A stretch of DNA of 64,000 nucleotides from Aurifilum marmelostoma (lineage: Eukaryota; Ascomycota; Sordariomycetes; Diaporthales; Cryphonectriaceae). The translations under genes and the position numbers were made by a program. Shown here piece by piece: positions 45,699 to 58,503 of the stretch. Each line of letters starts with the position of its first letter. Position 1 is the first letter of the stretch. Location of the stretch: NCBI GenBank assembly GCA_027559495.1, contig JAMXSV010000019.1, positions 620,001 to 684,000 of the forward strand. The letters run 5' to 3'. The notes beneath the pieces are model-generated. The model was not told the DNA's origin, ran no database searches, and saw nothing but the letters and a program-made list of their open reading frames with translations.

Positions 45699-46090
45699 GG
45701 TTGCTGGACAGGCTCAGGTGCTATGAACACCTTTTGCATTTTATCTTTGCTTTCGAGGCGTCACAGCAATGGAGATGCAGATGGCCACAGATCCGTCGTG
45801 GTAGAGGCTAACGTGATGGCAGCATGGGCTCAGGAGGATCTGCGAATCAGAAGAGGGACCTGCATTTCAAGCTGAGGAGAGAGAGTTCTGTGTCTCTTTG
45901 CTGCACCAATAATAATACATCAATCCATTTACCATTGCCTGCTGACGAGGACGTTCTTCCGTCCTAGCGCTTAGAAGTTCACTGGAGCGAGCGTCTCCTT
46001 AACGTCTTCTTCAAGAGGAAATGCCCTTCCCAAGAACCAGGTCACAATTGTCAAGAGTGCAGCTTCGTAGACACAGCGGCCCTGGCCTCC
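45699..46090. other. convergent gap
   Basis: 3' flanks of the membrane protein gene and the hydratase gene. No gene seen. Confidence 0.6.
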
Positions 46091-47224
46091 TCACCTCCCC
46101 TTAAACACAGGCTTCCTCTTCTCGGCAAACGCCCGCAGCGCCTCGTCCCGGTCCTCAGTCCGCACGACCCGCTCGTACATGGCATTCTCCACACTCTCAT
46201 GCGGCCTCTGCACAGCCCGCAGCGCCGCCCGCACCGCAACCGGCCCGCCCTCACAAATCTCCGTGGCAAGCCGCACGCTCTCACTGAGCACGTCCCGCCT
46301 CGCCCGCGCCATGACTCCAGCCGCAACAGCCGTCTCGTCACCACCTCCTTCTTCCGGCAGCACCTCGACCAGCCTGTCCGCGATGCCGAGGAAGTACGCT
46401 TCGGGCGCTGACACGCGGCGGCCCGTGAGGATGAGATCGCGGGCGCGGCCGATGCCGATTAGGGAGGGCAGGCGATGAGTGCCGCCGGCGCCGGGGAGGA
46501 TGCCCAGACGAGTCTCAGGCAGGCCAACTACAGCGTTGGAGGAGAGGACGCGGAAGTGGGTGGCGAGGGCGAGCTCGAGCCCGCCGCCTAGGGCGAGAGA
46601 ACTGACAGCGGAGATGGTGGGGACGGGGAGGGCGGCGAGGGTGGTGAGGGTCGCGCGGAGGGTGGTCAGGAAGGCATCAGTTCTTGGAAAGGAGCCATGT
46701 CAGCCAGCTTCGTCTTTGAAATTGCCGGGGGGGGGCGCGTAAAGCGGTCGGTCTATCATATGAACAGAGAGGGGGAGAGAAGCCTACTCTTCCTGTGTGA
46801 ACCCTCTCCTCTCTTTCAAATCAGCCCCAGCACAGAAACAGCTATCGACAGCACTCGCAAGAATCACCGCCCTTGTAGGCCCCTTGGAATCCTCCCCTGC
46901 AACCCCGCCAAAGCGCTTGTTCCAGCTCTTGGCCGCAATCTCTTCTCCCGTCTCGGCGTCGTACTGGGCATGCACGTCGTCGACCTCCCTGCGCAGACCC
47001 TGCAGGAGCGCGCGCGAGATGGCGTTCCTCGCAGAGGGGCGGTTGAGCTCGAGGATCCGGATGTGGCCTGTGTTTGGGGCGGGCAGGTTGGTTATGCGGA
47101 TCAGTGGTTCTTGGTCGGCGGCGGCTGGTTTTGCCGAGTAGCATCGTCGGCGGGCGGTGGTGGGGAGATGTACTGTGAGGCGTTGTTGCCTTGGCAAGCG
47201 GACGAGGAGGCTTCGAGAAGACAT
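46091..47224 (-). CDS. methylglutaconyl-CoA hydratase-like enoyl-CoA hydratase (mitochondrial)
   Basis: A crotonase-fold enzyme; the closest family is AUH, which hydrates 3-methylglutaconyl-CoA in leucine breakdown. Exons 46788-47224 and 46091-46682 join in frame to 342 residues. Residues 1-36 look like a mitochondrial presequence (RLPRQQRL, ARRRCYSAK). The core holds ELNRPSARNAISRALL, the CoA/oxyanion segment FCAGADLKERR, ALGGGLELALATHFRV with the first catalytic Glu, and PETRLGILPGAGGTHRLP with the second. FCAGADLKER is characteristic of AUH. An insertion of about 25 residues (around GEEIAAKSWNKRFGG) lengthens the N-terminal half, as in other fungal forms. Other enoyl-CoA hydratases are the main alternative. 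Confidence 0.9.
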
Positions 47225-50200
47225 GATTGGCTTCAGTTGACCTGGGCCGAAGAAGGGTCGGTGGCCGTGGCGGGGTCAAAACGACATGGAGAGACTACGA
47301 GTCCTGTTTACAAAAGTGAAGCTATACACTGTACTAAGCCGAGGGCTTTGGTGGTGATGGTGACGTCGAATTCGCTGAACGGGAATTAGCGGGTACTGGC
47401 GGCACGGCGGCTAGTACGTATCTCTTCCACCAGGACCCTAACCCTGAATTTCTCATCAGGGGCTGTTTTGCCTCAAGTATTCTTGTCTTATTTCTATCCA
47501 TTGAATGGTTCAACAACAAAGAGGGGGCGAGAGGGGCCACAACGGACGAGAACTGCCGTGATGAGGGCCCCTCTTTAGAGCCCTGGCCACAACTTCGCTT
47601 GTGAACGGCCGTCCTTGCACCCCGCGATCGGCCGACAGATTAGCGGAGGAACAAGCATATCTCGTTTTCTTCCGTCACGACCAGATGTCAATTTTGTCAT
47701 TCCATTTCCTCTTAGACGAATCCGAGTACGCAGTCAAGCCAGCAAGCAACGGAGGCCGCCTTCAGAGGGGTCAGGTTGGGAGAGAGACACACTGAGAAAG
47801 CGCATGACCCTCCTCCTCCATCGATCCCCACGAACCGTGTTTCATGTTGATGGACACTGATCCCCGAACTGTAGGTCGGCAACGAGTGAATGACTGACGT
47901 TGTCCCAAACTGACGGTCACGGCCAGGGTCCAGCGCAGGATGAGATCATCGCCTCTTGAAACGCCTCCATCCGGCCTCGACTGCCTATCATAGTATTTAT
48001 TTACTGCTGCTATGGGGATATAGGCTCCTCTGTTCATGCTGAAGGCGAGTCGTGATCACTTGCCCTGTACCCAAGAGTTAATGGAGTCTGGCGGCTAGGA
48101 CCAGCTTGGCATTGTGGGGGGAAAGGAAAAGAAGAGGAGAGAAGGACAGAGGAAGAAGAAAAAACAAAGAAAGTAAAGAAAGAAAGAGAAAAAGGAAAAG
48201 GGAAAACGAGATGCTCATCAGCGACTGCCGCCGCCGAGGACCGCTGCCAACCTGCCTACTAGAGAAGAGAAAGATTTCTGAATGATTTGGGTGGGCCAGA
48301 CACGAAGACCAAATCTCCGGGTCCCCCGCGAAAGAGATGCCACTTCCGGGGAACCCGTTCTGTTAACCCGCCAGACACGCCAAAAAATAGAGGAAACAAA
48401 TAGGGAGGGGGAAAAAAAAAAATCAAGGCGTCCATATTGGCATAGTAAGCTTGGTACTATGTACGTTTGGACAGTAACACGAGGACCTTAGGGCCAACGG
48501 GCAACCTGTCCTGTCAGATCCGGGTGATTGAGGACGCCTTCTCGGGCGGCCGTTCCCCAGACGAGAAGGAAGAAATAATAGTGGCTCCTTCAGAGACCAC
48601 GCGGAGGATAGCCACCCAGGAAACATGTCTGAAGTCTGTTTGCTTACACAGCACTTACTTTCCTGGTGTGCATATGCTGAGTGGTATTCTTGGACTATGC
48701 TTCGCTGGTGCTCACTGAATAACCCCCTTTTGTTGTCCTCTGCCGATATTGCCATTCAATAATGGCGAGGTGGGTGCAAGTCTCCTCCCTCCACAACCTT
48801 CCCTTCTCCAACCTTGTGTCTTGTGTGCGCTTGTGCAAAGACCATTGCTCATCTGGAGGTGGATCAGGTTATAAAAAGCTCTCGCTTAACGAGATCTAGG
48901 TCATTTCTCCGCATGTCGGCATCGCTACAGGTGAGTGAGGAAACACCAGGGTCGAGGAAACGGCGCTCATACCGTAAACACAACACCATGCCGCGTAGGG
49001 CTGCAAGAGATGACGAGATACGGCGCGGGATACGGGCTCGTGTATCCACTGGCCTTCGAGACTATTGACGGGTAAGTCGCCGCGCGGCGGCAAGGGAATC
49101 GATGAATCGATCAAATAGATGGGAACAATAATCGTGATACGCGTCTATCGCTCGAGGGTCTCACACCAGAGGTCGGTAAGCCAGGTCCAGACCGGGCAGG
49201 CCCTGTTGGCTGACATGTCCTCATTCGGAGTGAGGTTTCGCAATCAAGATTAAGTATCCCTGCGACGTATCCGTTGACAGCACCATACTGTCGGGGGTGA
49301 CTCCAGAGATCTGACCACCGGTGGATTTTTTCCCTGGGTCAGGTCGGTCCAAATGGCCGGCCGGATGCACCCTGCGGTTTTGGATGCACCAACGCGCGTC
49401 GTGAATGCTGACGAGATTTAAATTTTTGAGGAAGGGAGTCAGGCAGGTCAGTCGGTTTGCGGCATGTCGTGAGCTACCGGGAGAAGGTTGCTAGGAATGA
49501 CGATCAGTCACAGCGCTGCTCTTTTCGCTGTGTCTATTGAACCCCGCAACCAAATTTACTAGCCAAGCAAGAGGCATCTTTAGCTGCTGGTGTCTCGGGG
49601 ATGATAGAGAGAAAGACGTGTCGCGTTGGCCCGACTGCGCGCTTGACGGCATTGGATGCCGAGTACATGCTCAAAAATCTGTTGGTATACCCCGGGCCAC
49701 CGAACTAATTTTCCCATCCCGTGAGGCTGTGCAGGCGTGAAGCGATATTGCATTCATGCCCGCCGCCCATGCACACTCTCGCCTGTGGACGGTCATCCTC
49801 CGTTGTAAACGGACCGGAAGGGGGTCACATCCCGTGGCCTAAAAGGAATTCTAGAACTCTTGTTGCCCGCAGCTGACGGAGACTTCCCATGAACGGCCTA
49901 CTGTATGCGTTCCGGGAACTTGCCCAAGCTCGTATTGTCGGGTATGACCTCTTGCTGCAGGTGAGATAGATGGTCGCCAATCCAACCAAGTTTGCCATGG
50001 CTGGCATGGCTGGAGAGCTACTGCATGCGTGACAAGGCAGAGCCTGCACCAGAGCACTAATGTCTGGGCCAACGTGGTGCCTTTTGGGTTCACCAGGAGA
50101 CACCAAGAGTCTTGTGTGCCTCGTATCGGGGCGGCGTGGGGTGACTTGTGTATTTGTACAGTAAGACGGTTCTGCTGCTCAAAGTCCGTCCGGAAGAAGC

Positions 50201-52365
50201 TGCGGCCAGGAAACTAAACGTTGGGTAAACCGAATACGATTCATTCGTTCTAAACCTCAACCACTCCCCGCAGCCGGATGAGGGAACAATTCTTCGAAAA
50301 ATTCAATATGCGGAGTAAGGGCGTTCTCTTTGGGTTTGAGCCATGTGGTTATGTAGTGATCTCTGGGACCGGTGGAACATCAGGTCGATCATGGGAGGGG
50401 GTGACAGCGACAATTGAAACGATAAGGGTCACGCTGCCGGCAGTGAGGGCCTGCGTGCCTCACACTGCCATGCGTGCGCTTTGGAGTCAAGCCTCGGGAG
50501 TTGCCTTCACATGATGGGTCAGAAGAGAAGGTTCAAGGCGTCCTGCCGGACGAAACCTGCACCCGACGAGACACAAACACAATAGGTGTGACCCTGTTGC
50601 ACCTTGTGGGACACGTCCAACGCCGTCCACGGAAGACAGGTGAGCTGGCGCGTATCGTATATACGAGCATGATCGTCGAGAAGAAGCTTTTGCAAGCATG
50701 CGTACTGCGCACACGACGCAGCTGTCAGAAGAAGTCGTCGGTCCGTCCTCGGTAGGTCCTGTGCACGATTGCAATCGTCTTGGCCAGGCCTCTCAAGACG
50801 GTATTATGTACAGGGCTGGCGACTGGCCCAGACCGGCTTTGCACCGGCACCATCGCTGCACCACGGCCGCACCACAGCAATATGAATTAGAGGCCGTCCT
50901 GGATCTTCAGGGCAAGATGCCTTGTAGGTTAGCGATCGTCAGAGGTTCGAATTGTAGACCAACTTAGTGCGGCATAGGCTGGTACTGTCGAGGAATTCGG
51001 AAACTTTCGTCTTATTATCCTTCTTCTTTTTTGTTTCTGCTTTTCTTGAAGCAAAAAGACGCAGTACTGTTGGCACCATGTCGCGGCGAGGCTGTCCGTT
51101 CAGTCTGCAAGGGGAATGGTGGCCGTTGGCAATCTGGACTTGGCCGGGTGTCGATATCACCGAGAAGAGGATCGATGGTACCACGACTCATCCAACGGGC
51201 ATGAGCTGTGATAGTGCTTGAGCTGCCCGAGATGCGTACCTGCTATCAGAGCCCTCATCACCAAAGGCTCAGGGGAACATGCGCCTGGGCATTTCCTGTT
51301 AGATTAGATCAAATGCAGGTGGAATGGCAAGGGGCGTTTCGTCATCGCATTTCTTTTCGGGAAGGGGAGAGCTAAGGGGGGGTTGGTTGTTTCGCCGTTT
51401 CATAAGCTGGAACGGCAGTCGACGGACTGCCTTGGGACATGCTCCAATACTGGGTTGCTAGATGATGATTGGGGCCTGAGAGCAAGAAGTGGAGTGCCAG
51501 CAATCAATAATCCAAACTCTGACTTTGACGGCCAACATTTGGGAGAGCAGCGCTGCAGACGCTGGCAGACAGCGGCAGGGGAAGAAATGATAGTGCAGGG
51601 AAATTGATTACACTGTGTGAGCGGGTAATTAGGTGGGTGGGGCCATCGCACCCATGCCAAGTCAGGAACCGATCTCAATCCCGTCCACTGAGAGGCGCCA
51701 AGGCAGTGGTACGTACTGTCGATCGCAGAAAGGGGGCTCCGTCAGTAATTTCCCTTCTGCGATGTGAGTGGTGCGTGGTGGTTAATGTTCTGTCTGACAG
51801 CGCTAGCAGGTGTGTTGCTTTTGTAAACAGCGCAGGGGAAAACAAAGCAAAAAGCCAAAAGGAGAGGGGGGAAGAAAATTAATTACTATGACACAAGGGT
51901 CAGTTACAGCCACAGGCAGAGGAAAGGCCGACTTGCTTTCAATAGAGTAAAGCTGTCCTACCACTGTACCTCTCGTATGTACCTATGTACGTCCGTAGAT
52001 AGTCATTCCCTTTCGACTGTGACTGTGACTGTGGAATAACGTGAGGTGATGATCTAACTGAGTAGGGGGCATCACCTGGCCCCTGTCCCCATCCACCCAC
52101 CCACCTCATGCCCAGCCAGCCTTGGGCACCTGGCGCGTGTGGGTCGACTGGCCGTGTCCCTGTACAGTCTGTACCGTGTGCAAACTTCTTTCCCGCTCCA
52201 GGCTCGTGGGTGGGGTGCGTGGGTGGGTAGTACCTGCTCTCGCAACTCGCAGAGCAAAGAGGGAAAGAGCAGGTGTGCCCTGTCTGCTGGCGCATGAGTT
52301 GGCGTGGCAGGAAAGAGGAGCTAGGCCCCAGCGGGGATCAGCAGGGAGTCCTCAAGGGACTGATG
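47225..52365. other. 5.1 kb without a recognisable gene
   Basis: Upstream of the WSC gene's leader. Only short broken frames are seen on both strands. It holds a purine-rich tract at 48117-48206. The most likely contents are promoter elements and possibly non-coding transcripts. Confidence 0.5.
48117..48206 (+). repeat. purine-rich tract (A/G)
   Basis: About 90 bases with only a few pyrimidines, made of GAAA, GGAA and GAGA steps. Such tracts can form triplex DNA and exclude nucleosomes. Confidence 0.8.
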
Positions 52366-53015
52366 GCTGAGACAGGAAGCCACTGCCCGTGCCCCCCAGT
52401 CCAGCCCATCATCTCCCTCTCTTGCCGTTCCCTCCTCTTCTCCCTCTCCCTCTCCCACACAAACACCCCCCCTACCGCTACCGACCCCCCAAAAAGGGCC
52501 CTTGTCTGACCTGACCTGGCCTGATTTGAGCCGACCTGAACAAGACCCAAGCCCGACCAGACCACTCTTTTCAAAACCTGCACACTGCAACACTGCACTG
52601 ACCTTCACTCGTTTCCCCAGTCAGACCCGACGAACAGTGTGTCCACCGTTCGTTCCCTCTTCTCATTTTCATTTTTGTCACATTTGGCAACATCACAGTC
52701 ATTTCTCCCTCTCCGATCATTTTTCGTCTCATTGTTTCCTTCTCTCCTCTCTCTTACATACACACAAACACGCATATCGACCTGTTCTAAATCCGTCGAG
52801 ACGAGAGAGACACAGAACTCTGGTAGAGAGGCTCTGAGACACGCCGAAACAACGCACACGCACTTAGTAGTTCGTTTCGTTTCCCCTCTCGACGCTGTCC
52901 GATCCGGCACAGCTCAAACCAAGTTCTGTCACCAGTCCGTGATTGAACAACCAGGTGTCCTTCTCTTGCTCGCCGTCTCGTCTCGTTGACCTGGACCAGG
53001 ACGTGTGTGTGGCTG

Positions 53016-53021
53016 GATGTA
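53016..53021 (+). promoter_or_regulatory. start-stop element (ATGTAG) in the WSC leader
   Basis: An ATG directly followed by TAG. If transcribed it is a minimal upstream reading frame, a type known to stall ribosomes. Confidence 0.4.
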
Positions 53022-53341
53022 GACACAGGACCGATCCCACGGCCACCCCCTATTCATAGACGAACCGCCCGCGACCACGTTTCGAGACCAACAACTCCCA
53101 ATCCGGGCTGACATCCCTTGGCTTGTTGATTTTTTCCTCTTACCTCTCCCCTTACTTGGATTTTGGACCATCTAGTCAATCCCCAAATTCCACGGCTGCC
53201 CTTCCCCAGGCCGCACGACAAGCCACCATTATCTTCTGCTCACCCCTCGACCGGGTCTATCAAGCACCAAATCTCTCCCCCTTTCTCACCAGCGCCCGCC
53301 GGAACAAGAAAAGGGTCGAGTCTTCAGTCAGGCACGGGTCG

Positions 53342-53359
53342 ATGCCATCTCAATCGTGA
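53342..53359 (+). promoter_or_regulatory. five-codon upstream reading frame in the WSC leader
   Basis: Encodes MPSQS and stops 465 bases before the main start. It is the only other ATG in the leader. Confidence 0.4.
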
Positions 53360-53824
53360 GGAACAGAAGGGAGACAGAAGGGCCCATCGCCCCCAAAAGC
53401 AGGAAGAAGGGATAGGGGTCGAAGGCTTACGCCAGACAAAGCGTCGTTCCTCGCCCAACACTCGACCGCGCGAGCTCTTTGTTCACCACCCGAGCCGTGT
53501 CTATTCTCGTTCACTTTGGACCGCCGACAAACGCAAATTACCTCCGGTCAACACACTCGTGGCGTGTTGACACATTCGACAAAGGCAGTCACACGAAATA
53601 ACGCACGACCTAGACGCCGACGATCATCACGATCCTCCAGTGCCTGTCGTCGACACTTCTACCTCGACAATAACCTTGTAATACTCGCTCCGGCGACAAC
53701 GCCTTCGCGCCCAAGTCAAGAGACCGAATCGTTGATCCGATTCCGTCCCTCCGACTTGACACTCGTTCACCCACATATACGCACCAACCTCTCGGTCAAT
53801 CGACCAAGACTCACATAAAAAAAA

Positions 53825-54888
53825 ATGAGATTAACAACAATCTTCGCCGCGGTGGTCGTTGCTGCATTGCCAGCATATGCGGCCACCACCACCGAAGAAT
53901 CCACTTCCACTGCAGCGGCGACAGGCGTCGCGTCGCCATCGGCCGAGCCAACCCTCGGCGTCGCCATCTCTCAGGGCTGCTACTCATCATGGGGTAATCT
54001 CATCCTGACCAACACCTCGGTGTTTAACTCCCGGGGCTCTTGTGCGACCGTGAATTGCACAGATGCAGGCTACAAGGTGGCCGCAATGGCGGATGGTGAC
54101 GAATGCTGGTGTGGCAATGAGTACCCGCCAGAGGACACCAAGGCGGCCGACTCCAAATGCAGCATTGGCTGTGCTGGCTATCCCCAAGAGGCCTGTGAGT
54201 TCTGCTCTCTCTTTGTCGACGACTCGCAGGTTGATTGTTGACTAATGTAAATTAGGTGGTGGATTCTCGGACAACACGAAGTACTTCTCCGTGTTCAACA
54301 CCGGCCTTTCGCTAGCCGTGTCCTATGCCAAAGACAATGCAAGCGAAACGAGCAGCACAGGTGATGTAGTTGCATCATCCACAGTTGTATCCGGCGGTCA
54401 AAGTAAGCAATTTACTAGTGGTACTGCAGCACGATAAGGTCAAACCCCGCTAACTCCAATAACAGCCAGCGTCGTTTACGTCACGTCGAGTGCTACATCG
54501 GTTCCCAAAAGCGGCTCGAGCAATAAGGGTGGTATTGTGGCCGGTGTTGTGGTCGGTGTTGTCGTGCTGCTCGCTATAGCTGGTGGCATATTCTTCTTTA
54601 TGCGGCGCAGAAAGAACCGTGAGATTGAGGAGGAGCACCGCCGTAACGCTGCAGTTAACGCCTTCATGAAGCCTCCCGGGAGCAGCGGTGGTTACTCCAT
54701 CGACACGGACGCCCGGATGGATCCTGTCATGGCCCAGAGGAGGTTGAGCAGTGGCAGTATCGCCGACAACCAGGACTACTCACGTCGGATACTTCGCGTA
54801 AGTACCGATCTATGCACACCCCCACATTAGCCTGGATGACCTTTTGTCTTGCTGACGACTTACTTCCTTCTAGGTGACCAACGCGTGA
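53825..54888 (+). CDS. WSC-domain cell-wall stress sensor
   Basis: A single-pass plasma membrane sensor of the cell-wall integrity pathway. Exons 53825-54194, 54256-54402, 54466-54797 and 54874-54888 join in frame to 287 residues. Residues 1-19 are a signal peptide. The WSC domain has eight cysteines at 52, 73, 78, 94, 96, 112, 116 and 124, with ECWCGNEYP typical of the family. A short Ser/Thr-rich stretch follows, then the membrane helix at about 194-217 and the basic stop-transfer RRRKNR. The cytoplasmic tail ends DYSRRILRVTNA, a conserved end in fungal Wsc1/2 proteins, where the last four codons form their own exon. In yeast the tail signals through Rom2 and Rho1. The Ser/Thr stretch is short for a Wsc1. 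Confidence 0.93.
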
Positions 54889-57800
54889 GGAAGATCGAGC
54901 ATAGTTACGAACGAACGACTCCTTGCCTGTACTCTACTCTTTCCATCATCGGCATCTATGGCGTTTCGGGAATTTTTTTTTTAGGCGACCGGTGCATCGA
55001 TCCTCGTGACGAATCCCCGGCGGCGTGTTACTTTCGTGTGGGGGCAGCTGTACATTGTGTGCTGCAATGCTGGCCTGATATGGCCTTCACTGTCTGCCCG
55101 CTCCTGGCACTGTCCTTCCACACCATCCCCTCCTTTTTTTCTTGTTCAAACAGTACGCCTGCGCGAGACACCAGCCTCGAGTTGCTCAGCGACGCGATCA
55201 TCCCGTCGAAACCAGCGTACTAGTCATCTCATCACGACGAACGGTTTTGCGATACCACATTTTCCTAGAATGGCAGGGGGAGTTGCGCGTGCACACACAC
55301 AGACACATGGCGTACCGAGGACCACCCGAATCGGACTGCCACAATATGGGAACGCCCGAGGACAAAGGCATCATTTGTACATCATCCGTCATTGTCCAGG
55401 CCGGGCAGGGGTTTTTATTTCATTTTTCTTCTGAGTATCAAGGGCCTTAGAGGGGTAGAAGGATGACTTGTGGCCCAGCAGGCTCTTGCGGCGGCTTGTG
55501 CCAACATTGAGGACGACAGCGAATAAGGAAAAGTTGGAGGATGATTGGGTAGATGCAATGCCCAGTCGTCAGTGCGTTGACTTGCCCCACCAACCAAAGA
55601 ACAAAAAAAAGAAAAAAAAGAGAACAACAATTACTATACGGACCAATATATGGCAGAGGGCAGGGCGGGGCGGGGGATATCTTTCCATGTTACCCTATGT
55701 ATCTTGAGTCAGTCTCACTATTACCTGGATCGAATGTGCTATCTTCTGCGATGTTCGACACAGATAATTTGAGGATAGCCACATACTTCTAGCCTTTTTA
55801 AAACAATTCATTCTTCTTCACTACTTGACCTCAACGATGGACCATTCTATGTCGTTCAGTGGTATTGATGGCTGGTCTGGGTACTTGTTATCCTGCGTTG
55901 CTGTGTGCTGTGACAGTCGCAACCGATCTTTCTCTCCTTGTGCCTACCGTCGGCAGTCAGCGTTAGCTGCATGTCTTCGGGCGATCTTGTAGCGGGGCAT
56001 TCATTACACGATCTGGTCTCTATCAGCCTGTCCGAGTAGCTTGTCATACGTAAGTAATGTCTTTGTACCCCACGCCCCCCCCCCCCCCTTTCCCCTATCT
56101 GCCTCTCTTTCTCTAGTCCCTGCATCCTGCCTCTTTTGGAGGGTCACTAGGAGCCTGACATCGCTGTGACATCGTGAAGATTGTTCTCTACCCGTTTGTG
56201 GAGAAGGAACAGTCTGGAATATCCGTTGACGGATGGCTGGGTGGAGCCTGGATTTTGCTCCTCGCTAACTATCCATCCACCTGCCTTTTTGATATTCCTG
56301 CCGAGGAGAGAGAGGGAGGGGGTGCGAGCACCTCGACTAGTGGGACAACATTGATATCCCATCTTCCCTTTCCCTCGACAATCGATATAACGAGATAATG
56401 ATCACGACAAGGAAAGAAAGAAATCATTGCTAGTGAAGCTCGCTAGGCACCTCGCTCGCGCGGATGCGGGAGGGCGGAAGGAAGAGGCGGGAATATTTCG
56501 CTCGGCAACCCGAGTACGCGCCTTGTGAACCCTCTTCCTTCGCGATGGTGGGGCGGGGGAAGAAGCGACTCTATTCTGGCCTCGAGATTCTCACCTCGAG
56601 ATTCCCTGATCGATGTGGATAGCAATATGAGGGGAAGACAGCCCTAATCACCGGTCTTTCATTGCTGGTCGCGGCGACGGGAATGGTGGTGTGTATCTCG
56701 AGGTATCTCTTTGTGATGCGCCTGTCTCTTGCTTCTTTGGGCTGTGGTAGACGAGGAGTCGAGAAGGGAGGGAAACAATACGCGAGAGAGGAGAAAGCGG
56801 ATGATTGATTCTCGTGGCTCTTGAGATGAGTACAATTCATGCTCAAATTAATCACTTGACTGCCCAGGTGTCTCGGAGGAGGGAGAAGATGGAGTCCCTC
56901 AGATTAAACACAACCACCAGCAGCTAAGCGATGGCATGTACATACGTACTCCAGTATAGGGACAATCAACCAGCCAGACAGGCCAAGTGATGGTCTCGGG
57001 GAGGCAAGGACTCGGAAACTCGATCCTGCTGGTGCTGAATTGTGCTGCTGCTGTTGTGTTAACTGACAGCCTGGCCACGGCGCGCCGATCTGCCCTGTGA
57101 TACTGTTGCACTGACTCTTTGACAGCTGCAGGGCCCCGGGCCTGGCAGGCGAGGTCAGGAGTATCACAGGGCGCCACGATCGTGATTGTTTCTTGACTAT
57201 CGTTTGTCGACTGGGGCATTTATGTGGACACATACAGAATATCTTCAACGGGAGCTTTTATATGAAGAGATAAGTGAGTGGTGTGGAGGCGGTGGGAAAC
57301 CCCCATGATGAACAAGATAGCAAATTCGTACAAGCATAGAACATTGTGACAATTCATCATCACTGAAAATCTCTACAGAAACTCATAAAGAACGAGATGC
57401 TGGTGAAAGTGTCCACAATGACTGAACACTCACCGAGATCTTTCCAGGAGCAAACCTTCCAAGGCGAACTCCGTATCTTCCAAGAAAGAAGAAACCATTA
57501 GCGAGGCTACCCTCCACCCTCCTCTTAAAAAGAGGCATAACCATACAGCTCGGCTGTATTAGCCAGCGGGTGACGGGAACGACGAGGCGAGACAAACGAA
57601 AGGCGTACAAAGGAGAGAAACACAACTTTCACCAAGGAGGGGAGAGCCAAACCTTGGGGCTCCAGAGGCCCAGCAGCCGATTGGACACATGCGGCTCTGA
57701 CAGAGCGAAGGAGAAAAAGCCGGTCTGGCGGTCTCGGAAGGCTGCATGTGCTTTCGCCAAACGTCTCGCTTGACCCATCGATTTTCTCTGGGGACAAAGC

Positions 57801-58155
57801 TTGCTGTCTCCACGGTAGTTGTGTCATTGCCCACCGCCGTTGCCTCTGGAGAGTGCAAAGGACCTACGGTGAAGGGATTGCATGAGAAAGCCGAAGTTGT
57901 GTGGTGGTGTCTTGCAGGTGTATCCTGGCTTTCCTGACCGGTTTGTTTTCAGGTATAAAGCTTTGGGCATACCTTCCCCATCATCGTGTCATCTGAGGGC
58001 AGAAGATCAAGGTCAACATTTCATCAAAGCTCCCTTCTCCCACTATCTTCCGAAAGCATAGGTTCAGATTCCCGTCTACTTTGACTCAAGTGCAAAGCAA
58101 AAAAGCAGCCCCTAGCCCGTACAAAACTCTACTATCTACTGAGCCTTTTCCCAAG
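54889..58155. other. intergenic region, no gene recognised
   Basis: 3.3 kb. The first part is likely the 3' UTR of the WSC gene. A run of 14 C lies at 56075-56088. A TATAAAG at 57954-57960 lies about 200 bases before the next start codon. Confidence 0.55.
56075..56088 (+). repeat. poly-C run (14)
   Basis: Homopolymer of 14 C; error-prone and possibly G-quadruplex-forming on the other strand. Confidence 0.85.
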
Positions 58156-58503
58156 ATGCAGCTCCTCTCTACCACCGCCCTGGCCCTGGCCGCTATCATC
58201 AGCAGTACTCTTCTACCCACCACCATGGCTGCCCCTGCACTCAACAACAATGCGCTCTTACTCGGCAATGAGCAAGCTCCTGTCTCTATCCACGCCAGGC
58301 AGTGCCTTCCCATTGGTTCAGGTGGCTCCGATGGCGACGAAGCAGCCGAGGAGGGAGGAGATTATGAAGAACGAGGGCTGGACATGGAAGACTGCTTGAT
58401 GGTGGTGTCCAGACAGTCTCTTCATGGAACCGCGAATGAGGGTGTTGATGCCGAGAGTCGACAGGTCAGCGGACTTCACATGATGGCGACTACGGATGAG
58501 TAG
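58156..58503 (+). CDS. small secreted acidic protein, family unknown
   Basis: A single-exon frame of 115 residues. The start ATG at 58156 opens a clear signal peptide (LLSTTALALAAIISSTLL, cleavage near TMAAPA). The mature protein has a dibasic-free prosegment, then HARQC, a Gly/Ser turn and an acidic stretch (DGDEAAEEGGDYEERG). Only two cysteines remain. No fold is recognised. A TATA-like box lies about 200 bases upstream. Secretion is supported; function is not known. Confidence 0.65.
   Translation: MQLLSTTALALAAIISSTLLPTTMAAPALNNNALLLGNEQAPVSIHARQCLPIGSGGSDGDEAAEEGGDYEERGLDMEDCLMVVSRQSLHGTANEGVDAESRQVSGLHMMATTDE

Larger units (their letters stand above)
52366..53824 (+). promoter_or_regulatory. 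long ATG-depleted 5' leader or promoter of the WSC gene
   Basis: In 1,459 bases before the WSC start codon I find only two ATG triplets on the plus strand (53016 and 53342), where about 15-23 would be expected. The sequence is C/T-rich (for example 52410-52460 and 52640-52760) and ends in an A-rich run at the start codon. Depletion of ATG is the mark of a scanned 5' UTR, so the transcript may begin more than a kilobase upstream. Introns in the leader are possible; I could not place them. Confidence 0.6.

Noticed and set aside
50930..50965. tRNA-like GGTTCGAATT element
   Set aside because: Contains a T-loop-like sequence but no matching T stem, acceptor stem or D arm.
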